DNA of 64,000 bases, taken from positions 744,001-808,000 of the forward strand of contig NZ_CP132203.1 in the NCBI RefSeq assembly GCF_030719035.1, given 5' to 3'. Under the pieces are notes generated by a model. The model was not told where the DNA came from. It saw only the letters and a program-made list of their open reading frames with translations, and did not search any database. The stretch is from Hahella sp. HNIBRBA332 (GTDB lineage Bacteria; Pseudomonadota; Gammaproteobacteria; Pseudomonadales; Oleiphilaceae). Shown in pieces: positions 41,131-50,032 of this stretch. The stretch's first letter is position 1. Every line of letters starts with the position of its first letter. The translations under genes and the position numbers were made by a program.

Positions 41131-43779
41131 ATGACATACCGAGGAAATCAAACCCGCCTGAAGCGTTTATCTCTGTGTGTGGCCATGCTGGCCGCGATGC
41201 AGGCGCAAAACACTATGGCGGAAACTCTGCATGCCGCTGCGGCGCCCACAGGTTTCGATGCGCAGCAGTCGGCGCAGACGGTGTCGGAATTGGGGGTGAC
41301 CTGGCAAGTGACGGACAATCTGCAGGACAGCTATAACAGCTTCCTTGCGGATTTGACCATCCATAACCGCGGCGCCACGGACCTGGAAGCGTCCGGGTGG
41401 ACCATCTATTTTAATTTTGTGCGCGACGTATTGGCGGTGACGCCGTCGGATCAATTCAATGTCGAGCATATCAACGGCGATTATTTCAAACTGACTCCGG
41501 CGGCGGGCTTCACTGGCCTGAAAGCGGGGGAGTCTCTCAAGGTTCAACTTAAAGCCAGCTTCTGGGCGATCAGTAAGTCCGACGCCCCGGCCGGCTTTTA
41601 TATCGTTAAGAACGACGGCGCTGGCGGCCAGAGCGTTGAGGCGATCACTGATGTGACGCTGGGCGCGCAAACGACGCCAGAGCAAACGCAACGCTTTGAT
41701 GGCGACAATATGCCGTTGGACACGCCGGAAGTGCGCTTTGAGCGCAACCGCCAATATCTGGCGGCGGCGCAAACCGGCCCAACGCTGTTGCCGACGCCGG
41801 CCTCCATGACTGTGAATGAGGCGGAAAGCCTCACTGTCGCAGCGCCTTTCAAACTCTACTTCGATCGTCGCTTCATGCGTGAAGGGCGTTATCTGCAAAG
41901 CCAGCTGCAGGCGCTGGGCGTGCCGGTGGAAGTAGTGCGCCGCTGCGCAGACGCGGCTAACGCTATCTGCTTGCAAGGCGCGCAAAATCACGGGCGTCCT
42001 GGCTCGGATGAAAGCTATCAGTTGAGCACCAGCGCGGCTTCTGGCGTGCGCATCGCGGCGGACTCGCCTACGGGCATGTTCTATGGCGTGCAATCGCTGC
42101 TGGGCCTGCTTCCTCTGGAAACCTACCAGGGCGGCGGACTGCCTGTGCGTCTGCCTGTTGTAGAAATTTCCGACGCGCCGCGTTTTTCGTACAGGGGCAT
42201 GCATCTGGACGTGGCGCGGCATTTCAGCCAGCCCGAAAGCGTCAAAAAGCTTATCGACGTCATGGCGTTGTACAAGCTGAACAAACTGCATCTGCACCTT
42301 TCCGATGATGAAGGCTGGCGCCTGGAGATTCCCGGCCTGCCTGAGTTGACCACTGTCGGCGGTAAACGGGGACATTCCGAGAACGAGCTGGATCATCTGG
42401 TTCCATCCTTCGGCTCTGGACCTTTCGCAGGCAGCAATAACGGCTCCGGTTATTTCTCCCGTCAGCAATACGTTGAATTGCTGCGTTACGCGGCGGAGCG
42501 TCATATCGAAGTGGTGCCGGAGTTTGACCTGCCCGGTCATGCCAGAGCGGCGATCAAATCCATGGAATCCCGCGCCAAGCAGTTCGCCGACGCGGGCAAG
42601 CCATATCAGGGCAGAAATTTCCTGCTGAGCGATCCTGAGGACAAATCGGAATACAAGTCTGTGCAGGGCTGGAAGGACAACGTCGTGAATCCATGTTTGC
42701 CGACCACATACTTCTTCATCGACAAAGTGGTCGGCGAGGTGTCGCGTATGTACCGTCAGGCTGGTCTGCGCATGCCTGCTTTCCATGTGGGGGCGGACGA
42801 AGTGCCGACGGGCGTCTGGAAGAAATCTCCCGCCTGTACCCGTATGTTTGGTTCAGAAGAGCTGAGCGCGGACGACGTGGAAATGCTGAACCGCTTCTTC
42901 AACGCCACGGTGACCGGCATTGTCGCCGCCCACGGGACCAAGATCGCCGGCTGGGAAGAACTGGCGTTCATGCATGAAGACGGCGGCAAAGTGGTCAATC
43001 CGCATTTTGTCGGCGGCATCATGATTCCGTATGTCTGGAACAACGTGTGGGGCTGGGGCACGGAAGACAACGCTTACAAGCTGGCTAACGCCGGTTACCC
43101 TGTCGTGTTGGCCAACGCCACCAACCTGTACTTCGATCTGGCTTACCAGAAAGACCCGGAAGAACCCGGTTATTACTGGGCCGGTTTTGTGGACACCCGT
43201 CGCGTGTATGAATTCACGCCGATGGATGTATTCAAAGCCGCATGGGTGGATCGCATGGGCAACCCGCTGACGGACGATATGTGGAATGATCGCACCCGTC
43301 TGGCGGCGGACAAGCAGGACATGATTCTCGGCGTGCAGGGCGAGCTGTGGAGCGAGAACGTGAAAACAGAATCTGACCTGTTCTATCTGGCGCTGCCCAA
43401 GTTGTTGGGATTGGCGGAGAGGGGGTGGTCGCCGCAACCGGATTGGGCGAACGAGGCGGATCAGGCGCAACGTTTGAGCGGACTGAATCAAGCCTGGAGC
43501 GGATTCGCCGCGCGGGTCGGCGCCTATGACCTCAAGCGTCTGGACAGCTGGAACGGCGGTTATGACTTCCGCGTACCGCCTCCTGGCGCCAAGGTGGCTG
43601 ACGGCATGCTGGAAGCGAACCTGTCCTTCCCCGGTCTGGAGATCCGTTACACCCTGGACGGCTCCGAGCCAACAACCGAATCGCCACTGTATGACGGGCC
43701 TGTCGCTGTCAGCGGCGGCGTTAAACTCAAAACATTTACCCCTTCGGGTCGCGCCAGCCGCACAGTTGAGTTGAACTAG
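41131..43779 (+). CDS. Secreted GH20 chitobiase (beta-N-acetylhexosaminidase)
   Basis: 882 residues, the usual chitobiase length. AAGGAG at 41117 precedes ATG 41131. A signal peptide covers about 1-30 (LSLCVAMLAAMQAQNTMA). The N-terminal carbohydrate-binding domain (VTWQVTDNLQDSYNSFLADLTI, then LEASGWTIYFNF) is followed by the GH20b domain and the GH20 barrel (GMHLDVARHFSQPESVKKLID, LHLHLSDDEGWRLEIPG). The catalytic pair is Asp556-Glu557 in FHVGADEVP. A C-terminal Ig-like domain (ANLSFPGLEIRYTLDGSEPT) closes it. It releases GlcNAc from chitobiose made by the GH18 enzyme. Nag catabolic genes are not in the window. Confidence 0.96.
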   Translation: MTYRGNQTRLKRLSLCVAMLAAMQAQNTMAETLHAAAAPTGFDAQQSAQTVSELGVTWQVTDNLQDSYNSFLADLTIHNRGATDLEASGWTIYFNFVRDVLAVTPSDQFNVEHINGDYFKLTPAAGFTGLKAGESLKVQLKASFWAISKSDAPAGFYIVKNDGAGGQSVEAITDVTLGAQTTPEQTQRFDGDNMPLDTPEVRFERNRQYLAAAQTGPTLLPTPASMTVNEAESLTVAAPFKLYFDRRFMREGRYLQSQLQALGVPVEVVRRCADAANAICLQGAQNHGRPGSDESYQLSTSAASGVRIAADSPTGMFYGVQSLLGLLPLETYQGGGLPVRLPVVEISDAPRFSYRGMHLDVARHFSQPESVKKLIDVMALYKLNKLHLHLSDDEGWRLEIPGLPELTTVGGKRGHSENELDHLVPSFGSGPFAGSNNGSGYFSRQQYVELLRYAAERHIEVVPEFDLPGHARAAIKSMESRAKQFADAGKPYQGRNFLLSDPEDKSEYKSVQGWKDNVVNPCLPTTYFFIDKVVGEVSRMYRQAGLRMPAFHVGADEVPTGVWKKSPACTRMFGSEELSADDVEMLNRFFNATVTGIVAAHGTKIAGWEELAFMHEDGGKVVNPHFVGGIMIPYVWNNVWGWGTEDNAYKLANAGYPVVLANATNLYFDLAYQKDPEEPGYYWAGFVDTRRVYEFTPMDVFKAAWVDRMGNPLTDDMWNDRTRLAADKQDMILGVQGELWSENVKTESDLFYLALPKLLGLAERGWSPQPDWANEADQAQRLSGLNQAWSGFAARVGAYDLKRLDSWNGGYDFRVPPPGAKVADGMLEANLSFPGLEIRYTLDGSEPTTESPLYDGPVAVSGGVKLKTFTPSGRASRTVELN

Positions 43780-43803
43780 CCGCGGATTGGTAATTCTTGA
43801 CCT

Positions 43804-43845
43804 ACACTCCGGAGTTTTTGCTGGGAACTCCGGGGTGTCTTTTTG
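43804..43845 (+). terminator. Rho-independent terminator of the GH20 gene
   Basis: A 13-bp stem (43804-43816 with 43826-43838, one G-T pair) with a 9-base loop, followed by CTTTTTG. Confidence 0.85.
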
Positions 43846-43969
43846 TTGCTTGCGCACTCTTTCAATCAGGCGGACAATGCCAGTTCCGGATCTATCATAG
43901 GTCGCCGCGGTAGGTGTAAGAATAGGGCGCTTGTATTCGGATACGAAGCAACCCTGCCAAGGAGATCCC

Positions 43970-44443
43970 ATGAGCAAACAAGTGCAACCCATTCCCGACG
44001 GCTTTCACTCCGTCACCCCTTATCTGATTATTAAAGGCGCCGCTGACGCGTTGGCTTTCTACAAGCAGGCTTTCGGCGCAGAAGAAACGCTCCGCATCAA
44101 TGGCCCAAACGGCGCTGTCGGACACGCGGAAATCCAGATCGGCGACTCCCGTCTAATGCTGGCTGATGAATACCCGGATATGCAGTGCTTTGGCCCTCAG
44201 ACTTTGGGCGGTAGTCCGGTGAGCCTGATGCTGTACGTTCCAGATGTCGACGCTACCTTCGCCAAAGCGTTAGCCGCCGGCGCCAAAGTACGTACTCAGA
44301 TAGAGAATAAGTTTTACGGTGATCGCAGTGGCAGCCTGGAGGACCCTTTTGGTCATGTCTGGCATATCGCCACCCATGTTGAAGACCTCAGTGAGCAGGA
44401 ACTGGCGGAGCGGGCGAAAAAATTTATGGAAAGTCAAAGCTGA
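43970..44443 (+). CDS. VOC-family (PhnB-like) protein
   Basis: A 157-residue protein. I chose ATG 43970 with AAGGAGA nearby over the frame from 43931. It shows the PhnB/glyoxalase-like start (VTPYLIIKGAADALAFYKQAFGAEE), HAEIQIGDSRLMLADE and the closing FYGDRSGSLEDPFGHVWHIATH with a metal-type Glu/His. Family members include bleomycin-resistance-like and PhnB proteins of unknown substrate. It sits alone between the chitobiase terminator and the monooxygenase gene. Confidence 0.9.
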   Translation: MSKQVQPIPDGFHSVTPYLIIKGAADALAFYKQAFGAEETLRINGPNGAVGHAEIQIGDSRLMLADEYPDMQCFGPQTLGGSPVSLMLYVPDVDATFAKALAAGAKVRTQIENKFYGDRSGSLEDPFGHVWHIATHVEDLSEQELAERAKKFMESQS

Positions 44444-44702
44444 CGCACATAAGGACGCATGCCGGAGTCCTCGTGTAATGGATTCCGGCTGCTTCTCACT
44501 TCTTTTCCTGTCTCTCCCTGTCTCCCCTTGTTAACTCCCCCCAATCACTTCGGATGATTGTTCTGGTAAGCGGCGGCCTGACCTAAAGTCGTGTTTTTAT
44601 TCACCGGTGGACGTGTTTTTATCGAAGCCTTAGCGTGGTGGACGGTCATGCGCATGACCTGCGTCTGCGACGGGACTTATCGAATCAGAAGGAAAACGCG
44701 AG

Positions 44703-45872
44703 ATGAAAATAGCCATACTGGGTGGCGGAGTCGCGGGCGTCAGCACGGCGATTGCGCTCACGCAAAAGGGTTTTGACGTGGCGATATACGAGCGTCGTTC
44801 AGCGCCAACGGATGTCGGCGCGGGCATTGTGATATGGCCAAACGCAGCCTATGTGCTCGATCAGCTTGACGTTCTGAATGACATTGCTGCGTTATCCGGA
44901 CGCCCCACGCACATGCGTAGACTTTCCCATCACGGCGAGGAGCTTGGCTCCGTGGATATTTTCGATATTAATCGGCGCATGGGCTATCCCAGCCTGTCTG
45001 TATTGCGGCGGGATCTGCAAAGGGCTTTGCTGGAGAAGCTCGATGCGTTGGGAGTCGAAATTCGCTATGGCCATGCGGTAGCGGATTTTGAACAAGAGGG
45101 GCGGGACCGGAGCTGCATCCGCTTCGAAAATGGCGCGCAGGCGATGGCTGATGTGGTCATCGGCGCCGACGGGCGAATGGACTCTCCATCAAGGCGCTAC
45201 GTGCATGGCGACAGTCGGCCGGTATACCAGGGTTTTATCAACTGGGTTGGGGTCTATGAAGCGCAAGAGGATGTCTTCACTGATATGGCGGTGCGTGATT
45301 ACTGGGGCGTGGGGGAACGTTTCGGCATTGTGCCGGTCAGCAAACGGGCGGCGTATTGGGCGGGAGCGATAGTCAGCAAGTCCATAGAAAAGAGCAATCC
45401 GGAGCTGTACAAAAAGGAGCTGCTATCCGTCTTCTCTACGTGGCCGTCGCTTGTCGCTAAGATTATTGAAGAAACGCCCGCTGAGAGCATTCATAAGGTC
45501 TATGTGCATGACCATGATCCTATCGGGTTATGGCATAAGCGCAATGTGATCATTATCGGTGATGCGGCCCATGCGCCGCTGCCCACGTCTGGGCAAGGCG
45601 CCTGTCAGGCATTGGAGGACGCCTGGCATTTGGCGAACTGTCTGCAAGAAAATCCCCGCGACCTGGATGCGGCGTTTACGGCTTTCACCGCTTTGCGCTC
45701 GGAAAAGACGGCGGATATCATTCGGGCGGGGCGCTCCCTGGCCGCAGCGCTGTTTAATACAGATGCATCCTTTTGCGAGGCGAGAAACGCCAGCAGCAAA
45801 AGTTCAAACTTCGCAGAGATCGCCAAAGGGATAGCGCAGTTTTGGGGGCGTGGTCTGCCTTTGAATGCTTAG
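44703..45872 (+). CDS. FAD-dependent aromatic-ring monooxygenase-like protein
   Basis: A 389-residue flavoprotein monooxygenase of the PHBH/salicylate hydroxylase type. It has the dinucleotide motif GGGVAG (residues 7-12) followed by IYERR, the DG-like ADGRMDSPSRR segment, and the FAD-ribityl GD motif IIIGDAAHAPLPTSGQGACQALEDA (near residue 286, shown for its GDAAH-P core). No aromatic catabolic operon is adjacent, so the substrate is unknown. The ribosome site is GAAGGAAAA before ATG 44703. The 259-base gap before it shows no further gene. A GGGCCC-CTGA-GGGCCC hairpin lies after the stop (45891-45906). Confidence 0.9.
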   Translation: MKIAILGGGVAGVSTAIALTQKGFDVAIYERRSAPTDVGAGIVIWPNAAYVLDQLDVLNDIAALSGRPTHMRRLSHHGEELGSVDIFDINRRMGYPSLSVLRRDLQRALLEKLDALGVEIRYGHAVADFEQEGRDRSCIRFENGAQAMADVVIGADGRMDSPSRRYVHGDSRPVYQGFINWVGVYEAQEDVFTDMAVRDYWGVGERFGIVPVSKRAAYWAGAIVSKSIEKSNPELYKKELLSVFSTWPSLVAKIIEETPAESIHKVYVHDHDPIGLWHKRNVIIIGDAAHAPLPTSGQGACQALEDAWHLANCLQENPRDLDAAFTAFTALRSEKTADIIRAGRSLAAALFNTDASFCEARNASSKSSNFAEIAKGIAQFWGRGLPLNA

Positions 45873-45943
45873 CTTGCGCCGCCGCATGCCGGGCCCCTGA
45901 GGGCCCTGAAGCATGGATCGCAGGTCGGTATTCCCGCTGGAAC

Positions 45944-46159
45944 TTAGCTGTTCTCGATACGGAAGCCGACTTTCAGGCTGACTTGAAAGTGGCCGACTTC
46001 GCCGTTGACGATATGGCCGCGGGTTTCCGTGACTTCGAACCATTCGAGATGCTTGATGGTGCGGGAGCACTCCCGAATGGCGTTTTGAATGGCTTCATCA
46101 ATGCTGTTTTTAGATGAACCGACCACTTCCACTTTCTTGTAGGTATGATGATCTGACAT
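45944..46159 (-). CDS. Dodecin
   Basis: A 71-residue flavin-storage protein that forms hollow dodecamers. The sequence matches the family throughout: KKVEVVGSSKNSIDEAIQNAI, RTIKHLEWFEVTETRGHI, then GHFQVSLKVGFRI. The Trp in LEWFEV stacks the flavin isoalloxazine rings. The ribosome site is AGGAGAG on the minus strand. It is single-gene by spacing, and convergent with the FAD monooxygenase, which may be coincidence. Confidence 0.96.
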   Translation of the reverse strand: MSDHHTYKKVEVVGSSKNSIDEAIQNAIRECSRTIKHLEWFEVTETRGHIVNGEVGHFQVSLKVGFRIENS

Positions 46160-46222
46160 GTGAACTCTCCTTTGTTTCTGTGACGGACGCTCCTTCGTCA
46201 GTGTAGCAAGAAATGCCCTTGC

Positions 46223-46525
46223 TTAAATGTCGTCGTCGGAACGGCTTGCTTCCGCCTGCTCGGACATCTTCATCATCAGCGCCATGTTAAGATTCCGGTC
46301 GAAGGTCTCGCAGCAGGCTTCCGTGCGGATTTTGCACTGACCGCTCTCGGACTCATAATTCAATTCGTAGCCGGTTTTTTCGCCGTGTTCGGAGCAGACC
46401 ATGTCGCCCAAAGTCTCCTGATAGGCGTTGACCAGAAAGTCTTCCGCTGCGCTTCTGTCTTCATCCTGGCGAAACTCTTCGGCGCTCACTTCCACGCCGT
46501 CCACTTTGTATTTAACGTTGCTCAT
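46223..46525 (-). CDS. Small acidic Cys-containing protein of unknown function
   Basis: A 100-residue cytoplasmic protein I do not recognise. It is acidic, with an N-terminal KYKVDGVEVSAEEF that looks like a short beta-hairpin. Several Cys residues (CSEHGEKTG, GQCKIRTEACCETF) could bind a metal. It ends in an acidic Asp run. It lies 63 bases upstream of dodecin on the same strand and may be co-transcribed. It is likely a real gene given its codon use and position; no function is proposed. Confidence 0.6.
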   Translation of the reverse strand: MSNVKYKVDGVEVSAEEFRQDEDRSAAEDFLVNAYQETLGDMVCSEHGEKTGYELNYESESGQCKIRTEACCETFDRNLNMALMMKMSEQAEASRSDDDI

Positions 46526-46639
46526 AATTCTGAACCCTTTGATGTTGTGGGCTGCAAGGATAAACCCTAAGCGCCCCGGTTTGAAGGCTTGATCATGGCG
46601 AGGGGAGGGCGTGATAAAGAGGCGAGGAAGGCGCGTCGC

Positions 46640-47491
46640 TCAAGGTGAAGGGATTTCCTCGGGAGGCGCGTCCAGGTGGATAACTCTACGCTGCGACAGG
46701 TTCAGTTCGGCAAGATCCTCTCCCCAGTATTTCTGTATTAAGCGGTCTATCAAACCGCTGCTGCGCGCGCGATTCATACTGTCCGTCATCGCGTCCGCAT
46801 GGTCCTGGGCGTCGTGAGAAAGATAGAAATAGAAGTCGCTTTGATATTGCAGCAGCAGGTTTTTCTCAATATCCAGGCCGGGGTATTTGTGTGACTCACG
46901 GATAATCTCGTTCGCCCCCCGGGGGAAATAGTCGATGCCGCGATTTCCCTGGGCCAGCGGTCGGAAAGCGGCGGTCCAGTCGCCATCGAAAATCATCACT
47001 GGTAGGCGATTATGCTCCCAGACGCGTCGGTCGTACCAGGTCTTGCCGATCGCCGCCACTTTGTTCAGGGTGCGAAAATCTTCCAGGTCGCGGACCTGAT
47101 CGTAAATAGCCTGACGACCTTCGGGGATCAGCAAAATCCGCTTGCTGATCAGGCCATTGGTGATGGGGACAGGCACCCGGACGTGTTGACTGTCGCGCTC
47201 CGCCGTGGGGAGCATCCAGGCGATGGTGACGTCGCCTTTGTCCAGCATCTGAATCACGCGTTTCTGCGGGAACGGCGGCGAGGTGACGATTTCGTACTCG
47301 TAGCCCGCCTGCGACAGTGCGCTTTCGATGAGTTCTCTGTAGTAAGCGCCGTCTTTGCCGGCTTCGACGAAATGAGCGACCTTGAGCTTAACGGTTTCTT
47401 TTTGAGCCCAGGCTGGCGCAGATGAGATAGCGGTCAGCAGACAGATCAGTCCGACCAAGTAGCGCTGCGTTAGAAAAAGTATGTGAGTCAA
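46640..47491 (-). CDS. Orphan periplasmic substrate-binding-like protein
   Basis: A 283-residue protein with a signal peptide (RYLVGLICLLTAISSAPAWAQ) and a type 3 extracellular solute-binding-like fold (YYRELIESALSQAGYEYEIV, FPQKRVIQMLDKGDVTIAWM, GIDYFPRGANEIIRE). It is only distantly similar to the pair at 21937-23555. No permease is nearby. Such orphan proteins may act as sensor-linked or unknown binding proteins. The stop lies 114 bases from the small acidic gene. Confidence 0.75.
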   Translation of the reverse strand: MTHILFLTQRYLVGLICLLTAISSAPAWAQKETVKLKVAHFVEAGKDGAYYRELIESALSQAGYEYEIVTSPPFPQKRVIQMLDKGDVTIAWMLPTAERDSQHVRVPVPITNGLISKRILLIPEGRQAIYDQVRDLEDFRTLNKVAAIGKTWYDRRVWEHNRLPVMIFDGDWTAAFRPLAQGNRGIDYFPRGANEIIRESHKYPGLDIEKNLLLQYQSDFYFYLSHDAQDHADAMTDSMNRARSSGLIDRLIQKYWGEDLAELNLSQRRVIHLDAPPEEIPSP

Positions 47492-47679
47492 TTAATATGC
47501 CTCTAAGCGTCAATACCGGGACCCTCCATTGACAACATCCCTTGCTGGCCGCTGGATCAGGGACTGACGACTCTCTCAGGCCATTGCGAATGAAGAAGGA
47601 GTTCAGTCACTGGTAGACACAGAGAATACTGCGCATCTATTTAGTTTAGCAGGTGATGGAAATATTTCCGGGCGTGGAA

Positions 47680-48282
47680 TTACCCGGAGTGCGCTGCGTA
47701 GGGCGCGTATCGATAGTATTTGGGCGTGACGCAGATGCGCGCATGAAGCCAGGACACGCCAAGACCCGCGGTACTGAGCCAGACGGGCTGCTCGCCGATG
47801 CGCGCCAGTGTCTCCCGGGCAAGGTATATCCAGAAAGCCTCGATCTGTTGCGGCGGCGCATTGCGGATAAAGCGAGCCAGATGAGCGTAGTCGCACTGTT
47901 TCGTCTGCGGTCGGGGCGACACCAGTCGGGCGTCGCCGCCCAGATTATTGAACGCAGCCACCAGATCGGACTGTCGAGAGGTGCGAAACGGCTTGGCGAA
48001 AGGCCGCCAGTCCGGCTGCAGGCGCGCGAGCGGACTGCTGTTGATCAATACGAACTCACATGCCTGACTCTCATTGGCGTTGGATAGTGGTGGCGACTCC
48101 CAGAAATAGCCTGAACTGTCGACGGAGGCGAAAATTGAATTGAAGAAGGCTCGGAACGCTGGGTTCTCCTCCAGAAACTGCAAAGCTTCCAGATAGCTGA
48201 ACGGGGTTCCTTGATGAAACAGAGCATACCGACAGCCGTCATAGTGTGCGAGTCGGGTTGCTTCTACGCTGAAATCCACCAT
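47680..48282 (-). CDS. DUF6940-like protein
   Basis: A 200-residue cytoplasmic protein. The conserved run of motifs (PFSYLEALQFLEEN, FWESPPL, FNNLGGDARLVSP, CDYAHLARFIRNAP, LSTAGLGVSWLHARI, PKYYRYAPY) matches what I recall as DUF6940, a family of unknown function. The ATG at 48282 lies 14 bases after the BatD stop, so it is probably the last gene of the MoxR-Bat operon. No catalytic assignment is made. Confidence 0.7.
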   Translation of the reverse strand: MVDFSVEATRLAHYDGCRYALFHQGTPFSYLEALQFLEENPAFRAFFNSIFASVDSSGYFWESPPLSNANESQACEFVLINSSPLARLQPDWRPFAKPFRTSRQSDLVAAFNNLGGDARLVSPRPQTKQCDYAHLARFIRNAPPQQIEAFWIYLARETLARIGEQPVWLSTAGLGVSWLHARICVTPKYYRYAPYAAHSG

Positions 48283-48295
48283 GACGGTGAGCGGC

Positions 48296-50032
48296 CTAAG
48301 TGGGATACAAGGGCGCGGGCTCGCCCTGGGTGTTGGATTCGGCTTTGATCGCCTGCTCGCTGTTTACCGCTAACTTCAGCGCCAACTCGCTTAAATCCGT
48401 GTTAGCGGCACTGGCGTTCGGTCCATAAAGGTCGCGCTGCAGTTGGTTGAGCGGCTCTCGACTGAGTTCGCGCAGTTGATTGAGCACATGGTGAGCATAG
48501 CGCTGTTCCAGGGCGGCTTGCTGCAGCCAGCGCGTATACAGGTCCACAAACTTGACGACATCGTTCTTCGCCAGCTTTTTCAATTGGTTCAGCTCAATAT
48601 GCCGGGCGCCTTGGCGTGGGTGCTCCCGCATCACAGGTTTCACGATCGCGGGTTTGCGCCACCAGGCGTATATCGTGGCCAGCCAGGCGATCAGCAACAG
48701 CCCGGATAGGGTGGGCCAGAAAACTCCGCTGTCTGAGGAAGCGGGAGCGGGCGTGGACAACGGTTCAGGCGTTGAGTCCAAGGTTAAGTCGGTCTTGTCG
48801 TCCGTCAGCGTTGTCTGCGACGGTGCGGTAGGCGTATTGGCAACGGCGGATTGCGCGCCTGGCAATACAGTAATGGTGCGCTCCGGTAACGTCGCCACGC
48901 GCTCCACATCGTTGGTCACGTCCCACCAGGGGATACTGACGGCGGGCAGGGTGTAGGTCCCAGGCTTGATCGCCACCAGGGCCTGGGTTTCCTTGCGTTG
49001 GCCGGTGACGCCTGCAGCGTGCTCTTCCGTGTCGATGCTTTCAGGCTCCGGATAGACTTTTACTCCGTCCACACTGACGCTATTGAGTGGGGGGATCTGC
49101 ACGCCTTCGATGCCTAACGCCTGTACGCTGATAGTTCGGGTTAAGGAGTCGCCGACCTTGATTTCACGCGCTGGATCACTCCATACGTCGCGGATGCTCA
49201 GGCTTTGCGCCGGCACCCATTGCTTGCCGGAAAAAGAGGCGGGCGGCGCTTTGACGTCAATTTCCACGGCGGGCGACTTTTCCTCGCTGTAGAAACGGCG
49301 TCCAATGCGGCGCTGGGCCAGCGTTCCGGTGAAGATCTGCTCGGGAATGACAATCTTGCCGGCTTTCTGCGGGAAAATAACGTACTGGCGCTCCACCACG
49401 CTGAAGCGGCGGGAGCCCAGGTAACGAGTGTACTCTTTCTGTTTACCCAGCTGTTTGGCCAGGATGTCCGTGTGGTCGGGATGCGTCAGCTCGCCCCGCA
49501 GCATATCGTCGCTGTAAAACAGGCGGATAGTGTAGATCAGTTGCTGTTGCACGTAGACGGACTTGTTGTCCACCTCCGCTTCCAGGAAGACGGGCTTTTC
49601 TTCCTTCGCCACCGCTTGCTGGCTGGTGTCGACTACCTTGATGGCGATCGACTGAGATTCATTGTCTTTGTACTTGACCGCTGGAATCTCCAGGTCGCCG
49701 CTGCGTTTGGGCAGCAGGGTGTAGACCCAGGTGATGACGGAGTTGTTCTTGTTGTTCTCGATCTGCACCCGATAGCTTTGCTGACGGTCCATGACCTCGA
49801 AGTCTTTGTCCAGCTCGCCGACATCCGGCTGCGGTATGGACAGGGTGTTCAAGTTGAAGAAGTCCAGGGCGGAGTCGACTTCCAGTTTGCTGGTGATCGT
49901 CAGTTGTAAGGATTCATTCTGTCTGACTTCCTGACGGTCCACACTGACGTTGAGACTGTCCTCCGCCCAGGCTCCCAGGCTGAGTACACATAGCATAAGC
50001 AGGCATAAAAACCGGTTTACAGGAGTTACCAT
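48296..50032 (-). CDS. batD: BatD-like membrane protein
   Basis: A 578-residue protein with a signal peptide (LCLLMLCVLSLGAWA) and an extracellular beta-rich BatD region (VSVDRQEVRQNESLQLTI, ITWVYTLLPKRSGDLEIPAVKY). One transmembrane helix lies near residue 440 (VFWPTLSGLLLIAWLATIYAWW in part), and the cytoplasmic tail is helical. Bat proteins (Bacteroides aerotolerance) are envelope-stress-associated and partner MoxR ATPases. Its start overlaps the BatB gene end by 7 bases. It probably assembles with BatA and BatB at the membrane; the exact biochemical role is not known. Confidence 0.88.
   Translation of the reverse strand: MVTPVNRFLCLLMLCVLSLGAWAEDSLNVSVDRQEVRQNESLQLTITSKLEVDSALDFFNLNTLSIPQPDVGELDKDFEVMDRQQSYRVQIENNKNNSVITWVYTLLPKRSGDLEIPAVKYKDNESQSIAIKVVDTSQQAVAKEEKPVFLEAEVDNKSVYVQQQLIYTIRLFYSDDMLRGELTHPDHTDILAKQLGKQKEYTRYLGSRRFSVVERQYVIFPQKAGKIVIPEQIFTGTLAQRRIGRRFYSEEKSPAVEIDVKAPPASFSGKQWVPAQSLSIRDVWSDPAREIKVGDSLTRTISVQALGIEGVQIPPLNSVSVDGVKVYPEPESIDTEEHAAGVTGQRKETQALVAIKPGTYTLPAVSIPWWDVTNDVERVATLPERTITVLPGAQSAVANTPTAPSQTTLTDDKTDLTLDSTPEPLSTPAPASSDSGVFWPTLSGLLLIAWLATIYAWWRKPAIVKPVMREHPRQGARHIELNQLKKLAKNDVVKFVDLYTRWLQQAALEQRYAHHVLNQLRELSREPLNQLQRDLYGPNASAANTDLSELALKLAVNSEQAIKAESNTQGEPAPLYPT

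Noticed and set aside
41167..42786. 539-residue minus-strand frame across the chitobiase gene
   Set aside because: Shadow of the GH20 gene, whose catalytic motifs are all intact on the plus strand.
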